This document shows positions 7,360 through 14,608 of a stretch of DNA of 32,199 nt, piece after piece. The DNA is from Dysgonamonadaceae bacterium (lineage in GTDB: Bacteria > Bacteroidota > Bacteroidia > Bacteroidales > Azobacteroidaceae): positions 1 through 32,199 of the forward strand of contig JAITAH010000371.1 in NCBI GenBank assembly GCA_031284225.1, given 5' to 3'. The translations under genes and the position numbers were made by a program. The notes under the pieces are model-generated. The model ran no database searches. It had not been told where the DNA came from and saw nothing but the letters and a program-made list of their open reading frames with translations. Each line of letters opens with the position of its first letter. Within the stretch, counting starts at the first letter, position 1.

Positions 7360-9939
7360 TCAAGAAATTATTTGTTCGAACGAATAATTGTAATTTACTC
7401 TAAGTAAAATTTGGTAATGTTTCACAAAAGAGTCATAGGTTGTTTTAGCTAAGCCGTTTTTTCCCATTTTAACCAATGCTTTGCATTTGAGTTTCAATGC
7501 GTCGTCGTTTAACGTATCATGGATTAACAATGTGTCTGCCAAATAAATAAGTTCGGCAGGTGAAAAAACAGGTTCATTCTGTTCGCTGATATTGGTCAGT
7601 AAATCAATCAGTTCGTTTGTAAAATTCGATTTAAAAATATCCACCCATTCGATTTGCACATTCGGTAACAGCTCGCCGAACGACACAATATTCAGCAACT
7701 TCATTATTTCGTCCTTGTTCCATCTGTTTTTTCTCTTTATCCCTTGTATTAACCGGAGCGCCTCACGATAGTCGCAATAGATTTCATCGCCCAACTTTAC
7801 CACCCAATACGAATTAAAACTTTCAATATTTATGGCGCCAACATTTTCGAATACTTGGCGTATTTTAGACATCATTACCGAACGATTGTTTTTGGCGCTG
7901 TCATGGGTTTTATCCGGCCATAAAGTATCTTCGAGTTTCACGGACGAGATTCCTTTGCCTTCTTCTTTAAGGGTGTTCAATAGAATTATCAGGAATAATT
8001 GCTTCGATATAGGCGAAAATTCGCCGGTAACATCATTGCCGTTTTTGTCTTTTACCTGAAAGCCTCCAAAAAGGAAAATAGCCTGTTCTTTCTTCCGTTC
8101 GTTAATTTGCTTGACTTCTTTAAGTTCTTTGTCGAGCAGTTTATTAAAATGATCGTTATCTATCTCATTATTAATTTTTTTCTTCTTTCGTAAAAATCGG
8201 TAAGCAATCATTGCTACAATCAGCAACAAAACAGATATTCCGATTTTTAAGGAATTCATACTGCTTTCATTATCAACTAATTGATTTATATATGTTTCAG
8301 AAACAGGCGGATAAGACAGCCTATAAATAGACGCCGACGATAATGAATCGGTAGGCAAAGACGAATAAGTAATGGCATATAACTCTCCGGTTTCCTGATT
8401 TTGAAATAAATCGGCGTAAGATAATATATCGTTGAAATAAAAAGGAATACTGTTTGAAACTATCTCATATTCAGGTTTTTGCAAAGAAAATTTTGTGAGA
8501 AAAAGCGAAGTTTCATACTGATTTTGCGGAAAACAGAGGGCATAAAAACAGTTATTAATGGTATCCACTATCATGGAATTTGAGACAACAAAATGATTGA
8601 CAGACGGTTTTATCTCCCAAAGTTTGCTTACGCTTAAATCGGGCAGATTTACTTGATATAAATCGTAATAATTTTGAGGTGATAAAAACTGCAAACCGCT
8701 GTTACTTCCATAGCCTCCAAAAAGGATAATTCGTTTTTCATCAATAACCCCCAATCCACTTAAATAGCGCGGAGCGATGGTCGATTTCTCGTTGTTATGG
8801 TATTGTAAACGTTCCCATTTTCCGGTTTCAAAAGAATATTTATTAACAATATTTTTATATTTATGCTGTCCGTATCCTCCGAATAAATACAAGCAATTTT
8901 CTTTCCGCGAAACAAACCGGTTATGATGCCAGTATTCATCGCCAAATTCTCTTATATTGGTATTACTCCATGATTTATTTTTAAAATCGTATGCCGCTAT
9001 ATCCCGGGGTTCCATATTATAGAAACAATAGGAGTAGTAAGTACTATCCAATGGATTATAAATCATCTGATTGGGTCCTCTGCTATGAATAAATCCGGAT
9101 GTATTCGGGGTATTGTCCAGTTTGTGAGTATTCAGGTTGTAAATATAAAAATTCTTTCTGTCGGCAACCGCAATCGTTTTTTCATCGGGATTGTACGCAA
9201 TTTGAGGATTTATTAAAGTCTTAAAACTGATTTCTTTATTCCAAAAAGCATGATCGTCTAACAGCCATTGGGGGTTTTCGACTTTAGCAAACGAATTTTT
9301 CAGTTCGTCATAAACGCCGCCTTTGGCGTGTTTGGATAGTTTCCAATAGTAAATCGCATCGCCCCTGACATTGTGGATACGAATATCTTTGATGATTATT
9401 TTTGGAACGTCGCTCGTTTGAAACAGAGGATAATCGCATCGCCCGAAAATAATGTTTACATTCTTGAAATCTTTTAATGATGAAACCACGGGAGAAAATG
9501 TCTTTTCCCCGATGGCGATATTCAATAAATTATTTTTTATATCCAATTGTATGGAAAAGGGCAAAGGATAAAATGCGGAAAAATTATTGCTTGTTTCCGA
9601 TAATGAACATTCAACCAAGACCTGATCTTCAGAATATACTACATTTATTTTATCCGGATCAATTAAAAAGTCTATGTGATGACCATTCTCTCCGATAATG
9701 CGAAAAATATATCCAAAATTATATTCGGGCGCAGATTGAAAAAGCACATTGAAAGACAACGAGAAACCATTGGAAAATGCAAAAGCCTTCGAAGGCGACA
9801 AGTTTAAACTTGTCCGCTTTTCTTGCACTACTTCAAACGAACTAAATTCAAGCCCGTATCTCAAATTTTGTGCAATAACAGATAGCGTATTAATTATCAA
9901 AAGACAAAAAACGATCTTTATTTTAAATGTGTCTTTCAT
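7360..9939 (-). CDS. Membrane-spanning one-protein regulator: LamG-like and kelch-like sensor with cytoplasmic SARP-type winged helix
   Basis: An 859-residue protein. Residues 1-24 are a signal sequence ending SVIAQ. About 25-200 looks like a LamG/concanavalin-type jelly roll (GFSLSFNVLF, KIIIKDIRIHN). About 240-555 is a beta-propeller-like region with two clear kelch motifs (NCLYLFGGYG and KRIILFGGYG). A single membrane helix spans about 562-582 (IGISVLLLIVAMIAYRFL, then RKKKK, positive inside), followed by a charged linker. From about 616 comes a winged helix of the OmpR/SARP type (AIFLFGGFQVKDKNG, PISKQLFLIILL, LEDTLWPD, NRSVMMSKIRQVFENVG). The last 140 residues are helical, like a BTAD/TPR domain. 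I infer that it senses a ligand in the periplasm and binds DNA directly, without kinase or receiver domains. No other regulator is seen in the locus, so it probably controls the flanking enzymes. Its promoter is almost leaderless. Confidence 0.85.
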   Translation of the reverse strand: MKDTFKIKIVFCLLIINTLSVIAQNLRYGLEFSSFEVVQEKRTSLNLSPSKAFAFSNGFSLSFNVLFQSAPEYNFGYIFRIIGENGHHIDFLIDPDKINVVYSEDQVLVECSLSETSNNFSAFYPLPFSIQLDIKNNLLNIAIGEKTFSPVVSSLKDFKNVNIIFGRCDYPLFQTSDVPKIIIKDIRIHNVRGDAIYYWKLSKHAKGGVYDELKNSFAKVENPQWLLDDHAFWNKEISFKTLINPQIAYNPDEKTIAVADRKNFYIYNLNTHKLDNTPNTSGFIHSRGPNQMIYNPLDSTYYSYCFYNMEPRDIAAYDFKNKSWSNTNIREFGDEYWHHNRFVSRKENCLYLFGGYGQHKYKNIVNKYSFETGKWERLQYHNNEKSTIAPRYLSGLGVIDEKRIILFGGYGSNSGLQFLSPQNYYDLYQVNLPDLSVSKLWEIKPSVNHFVVSNSMIVDTINNCFYALCFPQNQYETSLFLTKFSLQKPEYEIVSNSIPFYFNDILSYADLFQNQETGELYAITYSSLPTDSLSSASIYRLSYPPVSETYINQLVDNESSMNSLKIGISVLLLIVAMIAYRFLRKKKKINNEIDNDHFNKLLDKELKEVKQINERKKEQAIFLFGGFQVKDKNGNDVTGEFSPISKQLFLIILLNTLKEEGKGISSVKLEDTLWPDKTHDSAKNNRSVMMSKIRQVFENVGAINIESFNSYWVVKLGDEIYCDYREALRLIQGIKRKNRWNKDEIMKLLNIVSFGELLPNVQIEWVDIFKSNFTNELIDLLTNISEQNEPVFSPAELIYLADTLLIHDTLNDDALKLKCKALVKMGKNGLAKTTYDSFVKHYQILLRVNYNYSFEQIIS

Positions 9940-9943
9940 ATTG

Positions 9944-9973
9944 CAAAGATATAATTTTCTTTAAAAAATCAAG
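9944..9973 (-). promoter_or_regulatory. Promoter of the LamG/kelch-SARP regulator, apparently (near-)leaderless
   Basis: On the minus strand, TATCTTTG (9944-9951) matches TAnnTTTG fully, and CTTG (9970-9973) lies 18 bases upstream as a -33-like element. Only four bases (CAAT) separate the -7 box from the ATG at 9939. The expected start point is therefore at or next to the A of the start codon. Confidence 0.5.
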
Positions 9974-10073
9974 GCAACTGCTCTAAAAATTAATGTTTTT
10001 TAGCGATTAATTATAAATCATCTTTTTTGAATTCCTCTGATTTTTCAGATTGCCGCTATCTTTAATGACACTC

Positions 10074-10151
10074 ATCCTTGCAAACCGACAAGCAAAACCA
10101 TCCGGCGTATTGATTTTCAACCGAATGCTTCGTTTGTCGGTTCACAAGGAT
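10074..10151. repeat. Long imperfect inverted repeat (arms about 31 bases, loop 15)
   Basis: The left arm (10074-10105) begins ATCCTTGCAAACCGACAA. The right arm (10121-10151) has as reverse complement ATCCTTGTGAACCGACAA..., so the outer 18 positions differ at only two. The inner parts pair with a bulge and finish CCGG/CCGA. The loop is CGTATTGATTTTCAA. It lies between the stop of the GH35-like gene (10186) and the regulator promoter on the same strand. No U-tract follows, so it is more likely a palindromic repeat or mRNA 3'-end hairpin than a classic terminator. Confidence 0.6.
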
Positions 10152-10185
10152 AACGCAAATGCTCTTGGAAAACAAGCCCCGTTAT

Positions 10186-11868
10186 TTATTTTACCTGATC
10201 AAAAATATTCCGGTTCGAATAAGTCGAATTTTCAACGGGAATCACTCGGATTATCACGGTGGATACCCGGTTCTGCGTTGCATCTGCTCCAAGATAGACA
10301 GGTGGCAGCTTGACTCCGCCAACGCCTTGCATCGCTTCGTCCCCGCCCAGATATTTTGATGTATTCCAAACGCCATTGATAAAATAACCTTCGCGAATCG
10401 TGCCGTAACTTATCCCGGTCAGGGATTCTTTTTTGGAACGAAAAGAGATATCGACTCCGTTCCCCGAAACTAAAAATTCATCGTCCGATAAACGGATAAC
10501 CAAACCATATCCGGGATAGGGATAATTATAATTCATGAACATTTCATAATCGCCGAAATCTATTTTACCGCGCTTACTTTCCTGTTGCATAAATCCACGC
10601 ATGTTGCCTGTACCCTGATGTTTTACAATCAACGGCGTCAGGTTATTCAAGACCCGGTAGGCGTCTTTTAAGGGATGATTTTCGTCATACGCCGGGTTGT
10701 CAATAGCAAAAGGGGAAAAACCAAGCGCATTGAACTCGCCCAATGTATAAAACGCTTTTGCGGGACCGCTCCACTTTTCGCCGCGCCAAAGAGCCACAGC
10801 TTCCGGAACGAATATCGGATTGCCGTTTCGGTCAAATTCCTTTAACTTGGACCCATAATCATCATTGTAATTATCCGGCGCAATAAAATCTACGGAAGGA
10901 GCCGCCAATTGATAAATATCCAACATGCGAGCGTTAGGGCCTCCGCTGGGATAGTTACCGGGGACAGGATCTTTGGGATAAATTGTCCAAGCATTGACAT
11001 ATAGCGGTATCGGATAGGCTTTCTTGCCTTCGGCGGCTACTTGATTGATAAACGTTGCATAATACCATCCCATAAACAATTCATCAGCAAGGTTATGACT
11101 TTCGTTTCCAAACAATTCAAGCCAATTGCCCCTGCTTTTTTTACCTCTGGCTTTCCACTGTTCAATGATTTCCGGCAGAATTTGTTTTTCGTTTTTTTGA
11201 AGATATTCTATCAGAGGAACGGGAACTTCTTTTGTAAACAATGTTTCTGCCTGTAACGAACGATCTCGGCTATCACCCAGCAATCCGACTTCGTTTTCAA
11301 TTTGAACCATGAGAACGGTACGTTCTTCGCTATCTATTTTTTTTATGTATTTCATCATGGCTCCGAAAGCTTTTGCATCCGCTTTCGCCAACTCGTCTGA
11401 GAAATTTGAGAGGAAAGGCCGATTTTCCCCGTTTTTTGTCTGCATACGGGGAAAACGTTTCGTATCGCGCATCACCCAGTGGGGCGCATATCCAGATGAA
11501 CCGTTTTTCCAACTGCCAAACCAAAGAAAGATTAGTTTAATATCTTGTTTCCTTGCTTCTTTTATAAGTCCAACGACAATGGAAAAATCGTATTGTCCTT
11601 CTTCCGGTTCTATCTGCTCCCAGGAAACGGGAAGCAGGAGGGTGTTCAGGTTGAGTTTTTTTAATTTTTCCCACTGGGGCGCCATGCTTTCCAGCGTAGA
11701 TGCGCTGGAATTCATGACTTCGCCGGCTAACATGATAAATGGTTTGCCATCCGCTATCAGTTGCATCACTCCCTGATGATTCTGCTCCAAGCGGGGAATT
11801 TCTTTTGCGGATAATACGCTTATAGAAAGAAATATGGACAGTATCAAGAAAAATTGTTTTCCATTCAT
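10186..11868 (-). CDS. GH35-like glycoside hydrolase (DUF5597-type beta-galactosidase-like)
   Basis: A 560-residue protein with a Sec signal peptide (about 1-21, ending SVLSA). The catalytic TIM barrel begins DGKPFIMLAGEVMNSSAS and contains NLNTLLLPVSWEQIEPEEG, as in GH35/GH42-type clan GH-A enzymes. The likely acid/base is Glu193 (QIENEVG) and the likely nucleophile Glu356 (PIFVPEAVAL). The C-terminal part (about 400-545) is the beta-sandwich usually annotated DUF5597 (FGDYEMFMNYNYPYPGYGLV, REGYFINGVWN). Family knowledge: retaining beta-galactosidase-type exo-enzymes, probably periplasmic here. It starts 42 bases after the GH95 gene on the same strand, so the two form an operon. The exact sugar removed is uncertain, because many relatives remain untested. 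Confidence 0.88.
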   Translation of the reverse strand: MNGKQFFLILSIFLSISVLSAKEIPRLEQNHQGVMQLIADGKPFIMLAGEVMNSSASTLESMAPQWEKLKKLNLNTLLLPVSWEQIEPEEGQYDFSIVVGLIKEARKQDIKLIFLWFGSWKNGSSGYAPHWVMRDTKRFPRMQTKNGENRPFLSNFSDELAKADAKAFGAMMKYIKKIDSEERTVLMVQIENEVGLLGDSRDRSLQAETLFTKEVPVPLIEYLQKNEKQILPEIIEQWKARGKKSRGNWLELFGNESHNLADELFMGWYYATFINQVAAEGKKAYPIPLYVNAWTIYPKDPVPGNYPSGGPNARMLDIYQLAAPSVDFIAPDNYNDDYGSKLKEFDRNGNPIFVPEAVALWRGEKWSGPAKAFYTLGEFNALGFSPFAIDNPAYDENHPLKDAYRVLNNLTPLIVKHQGTGNMRGFMQQESKRGKIDFGDYEMFMNYNYPYPGYGLVIRLSDDEFLVSGNGVDISFRSKKESLTGISYGTIREGYFINGVWNTSKYLGGDEAMQGVGGVKLPPVYLGADATQNRVSTVIIRVIPVENSTYSNRNIFDQVK

Positions 11869-11910
11869 CTCACTTTTTTTAATTCATTTCTGTAATTTAT
11901 TGACTATGCA

Positions 11911-14313
11911 TTAAAATTTATTCAACTTAACGGATTTTCCCGGTTTTACACGGACGGTTTCTGTTTTTTCCTTATATCTTACCGGAACAGATTCTGCTCC
12001 GTTGATATTCTTTATTTCGGCGGAAACCAATTTTCCGTCTTTCCAATCCATACTGACTTCATATCCGCCGCGAGCGCGGAGGCCGGTAACGGATCCTGTT
12101 TGCCATGTTTCGGCCAAGGCGGGAAGCAATATGATTTCCCCTGTATGACTTTGGATCAATGATTCGGCTATACCGGCAGTATATCCGAAGGTAGCGTCGA
12201 TCTGGTTATTGCGACCATCCCGATGCAGGTTGTTCGCTACGCTTTTGGCTCCGGCAGTAATTAGCGGAGCGGTTTTGTCGCCCCGTTCAAGCCGCGACCA
12301 CATGCAAATATCCCAGGAAGCCGGAAATCCGCCGCCGATACGCCTTCCATCCATCCAGTGTCGGGTAGCTTCGACCAATGGAGCGTCGTTTGCACGTCGG
12401 AGCTGGATGGATTTTCCCGGGAAAAACGGGAAGTTGGCCGAGAAATTATGTCCGCCCGGTCCGTTTTCAAAGTCTTCGACCCATTCCTGTAAATTGCCCA
12501 GACGGTTTATTTTGTATGGGGGAAGTTTTTCCAACGCTTCCTGCAGTTGGGTGCGGAAAGCAGCGTCTTCGCCCAAAATTTCACTGAATTGAATTGCATA
12601 GGGAAACAGTTCGCGCAGGATACCGACATCCATGGTTGGAGCGGGAGAAACGTAACCGGTTTTCTTTACATTGCCGTCCATATACTGGAAGCCATGTTCG
12701 GGCGACATGGAGAATGGGGTTACCTGATATCCGAGCCGGGGATGTTCGACCAAAAGATTAAGCAGAAACTCGGCGGATCCTTTTACCACGGGATAATATT
12801 TTTTCAAAAATTCGATATCCCGGCTGTAATTGTAGTGTTCACAAATATGTAATGCCAGCCAGGCGCCGCCTACCGGCCACATTCCAAAGCGGGAGGCATC
12901 GACCGGAGCAGATCCTCTCCAAAGGTCGGTATTATGATGAGTTACCCAACCTTTGTCTATGCCGTAATAGACTTTGGCCGTTTTATGACCGGTTTCCGAT
13001 AAATCCTGAACCATATCGAAGAGCGGTTGCGCACATTCGGCAAGGTTGGTTACTTCGGCCGGCCAGTAATTCATTTGAATATTGATGTTTATCGTATATT
13101 TACTGCCCCAGGGAGGAAGTAAATCCTGATTCCAGATACCTTGCAAGTTAGCGGCCTGTCCTCCTGCACGGCTGGCGGACGCCAGCGCGTAACGGCCAAA
13201 TTGGAAAACAAGCGCTTCGAGGGTAATATCTTTTTCGCCGGCTTTAAGGGCAATGATCCGCCGGTTGATCGGCTGGGTCTGCATTTCCGTCCGGTCATTG
13301 GCCAGGGTGAGATGAACCCTTCCCATCAGGCTGCTGAAATCTTTGACATGGGTTTGGCGTAAATCTTCGTATTTTTTCCCGGCAATGGCAGCGAGCGTTT
13401 TGGCTGTCCGTTCGGCAGGATCGGCGCCGACGTCGGTGTATTTAACGTAACTTGTAGCTGCCGAGAGAATGAATGTAACGGCATTGGCGCCGCCGATTTC
13501 GATTTTTTCACCGGAAACCTCGACCGTACCGCCTTCGGCGGCAGCTTTCAGTACGGTTTCAAACCGCAATCCTTTTCCATTGGATCCGGCTATCAACCAG
13601 TTCCAACTGTTGGCTTCGGGATTCGGATTTTTCCATGTGCCGTCAATAATTAACTCTCCCTGTCCACCGGCAGTAATGGCGTCGGTAAATGCGGTTTTTA
13701 TGCTTGCCTGCATATTCAGACAATTTTTCTTATCGGTCGAAACCCGCACAACCATCACCTTGTCGGGATAAGAAACAAAGGTTTCCCGCCGATAGGTAAC
13801 GCCTCCCGACTGGTAGGTAACGGAGGCGATTCCGGTTTCCATGTCCAGTTCGCGGCGATAATTCGAAACATTTGCCGTATCCACATCGGGAAAATCGAGC
13901 AACAGGTCGCCCAGCGGCTGGTATGCCTGTTGAGCGGCAGGAATTCCATAGAAATTTTTGTCAATAAAATCGCCCGTTTCGGCATATTTGCCGGCAAAAA
14001 TCTGCGCTTTAATGTATTCAAAATGGGAACCGGCATTCGGATCGTCGTAATCATGAGGTTCGCCCGACCAAAAACTGGATTCATTCAATGCGATACGTTC
14101 CTGTCCGGTTTTTCCAAACACCATGCCGGCCATTAACCCGTTGCCGACGGGAGAGGCGTCCAGCCATTGCTCAGCCGGCCGGTCATACCACAATACCATA
14201 TCGCCCCGCAATTTGTTTTTTCCTGCCTGACAGGACGGCATAACTATGAAAAACAGGGCTGTCGTCACCGTTACTGCAATTGTTTTCAAAAAATTTGTTT
14301 TCATGCTATTCAT
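11911..14313 (-). CDS. GH95-family alpha-L-fucosidase/L-galactosidase-like lipoprotein (divergent)
   Basis: An 800-residue protein with a lipoprotein signal (lipobox VMPSC near residue 28); a second in-frame ATG at 14304 is an equally good start. The N-terminal GH95 domain begins LWYDRPAEQWLDASPVGNG. The (alpha/alpha)6 barrel follows, with QAANLQGIWNQDLLPPWGSK and [13 protein letters not shown]. Expected catalytic residues are present: the Asn pair in NIN, Glu610 in LQEW and Asp706 in NQIDATFGY. GH95 enzymes are inverting and release alpha-1,2-L-fucose or L-galactose. Odd: where the second GH95 in this window has [14 protein letters not shown] and [14 protein letters not shown], this one has GGHNFSANFPFFPG and GGGFPASWDICMW, so its substrate pocket probably differs. 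It heads the minus-strand operon with the GH35-like gene. Confidence 0.92.
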   Translation of the reverse strand: MNSMKTNFLKTIAVTVTTALFFIVMPSCQAGKNKLRGDMVLWYDRPAEQWLDASPVGNGLMAGMVFGKTGQERIALNESSFWSGEPHDYDDPNAGSHFEYIKAQIFAGKYAETGDFIDKNFYGIPAAQQAYQPLGDLLLDFPDVDTANVSNYRRELDMETGIASVTYQSGGVTYRRETFVSYPDKVMVVRVSTDKKNCLNMQASIKTAFTDAITAGGQGELIIDGTWKNPNPEANSWNWLIAGSNGKGLRFETVLKAAAEGGTVEVSGEKIEIGGANAVTFILSAATSYVKYTDVGADPAERTAKTLAAIAGKKYEDLRQTHVKDFSSLMGRVHLTLANDRTEMQTQPINRRIIALKAGEKDITLEALVFQFGRYALASASRAGGQAANLQGIWNQDLLPPWGSKYTININIQMNYWPAEVTNLAECAQPLFDMVQDLSETGHKTAKVYYGIDKGWVTHHNTDLWRGSAPVDASRFGMWPVGGAWLALHICEHYNYSRDIEFLKKYYPVVKGSAEFLLNLLVEHPRLGYQVTPFSMSPEHGFQYMDGNVKKTGYVSPAPTMDVGILRELFPYAIQFSEILGEDAAFRTQLQEALEKLPPYKINRLGNLQEWVEDFENGPGGHNFSANFPFFPGKSIQLRRANDAPLVEATRHWMDGRRIGGGFPASWDICMWSRLERGDKTAPLITAGAKSVANNLHRDGRNNQIDATFGYTAGIAESLIQSHTGEIILLPALAETWQTGSVTGLRARGGYEVSMDWKDGKLVSAEIKNINGAESVPVRYKEKTETVRVKPGKSVKLNKF

Positions 14314-14432
14314 TATTAATTGGAATTTTCAACAAATAATCCTGATTTCCTCCGGCAAAACATTATTTGCCTGACATTTACTGCTCGTTATATGTTTAAC
14401 CGGACGTTTGTGATTTTTATTTTTTAATACTG

Positions 14433-14440
14433 CAAAGTTA
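14433..14440 (-). promoter_or_regulatory. Candidate -7 box for the GH95/GH35 operon
   Basis: The minus strand reads TAACTTTG, a full TAnnTTTG match about 120 bases upstream of the ATG at 14313. No correctly spaced -33 TTTG is visible. It lies in the 295-base divergent region, which is otherwise AT-rich and contains no gene. The leader would be about 115 bases. Confidence 0.45.
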
Positions 14441-14510
14441 AAATTATCACAAAACGAATGGCTTAAAAAATCAATTAATAAATTTTTTTTTTGTATTAAG
14501 TCTGATATTA

Positions 14511-14542
14511 ATTGTTTTGTTAATAACAGGCGGTTAAGTTTG
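14511..14542 (+). promoter_or_regulatory. Promoter for the plus-strand enzyme operon
   Basis: TAAGTTTG (14535-14542) matches TAnnTTTG, and ATTG (14511-14514) sits 20 bases upstream, the usual -33 spacing. The ATG of the GH43-ceramidase fusion is 66 bases downstream. Together with the box at 14433-14440 it forms a divergent promoter pair, a natural site for one shared regulator. Confidence 0.5.
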
Positions 14543-14608
14543 TACGTCTATCTGAATAATTTTTCATCGTGAAAATTCATTAATTGTTATTCTTAATTTT
14601 TCAATAAT

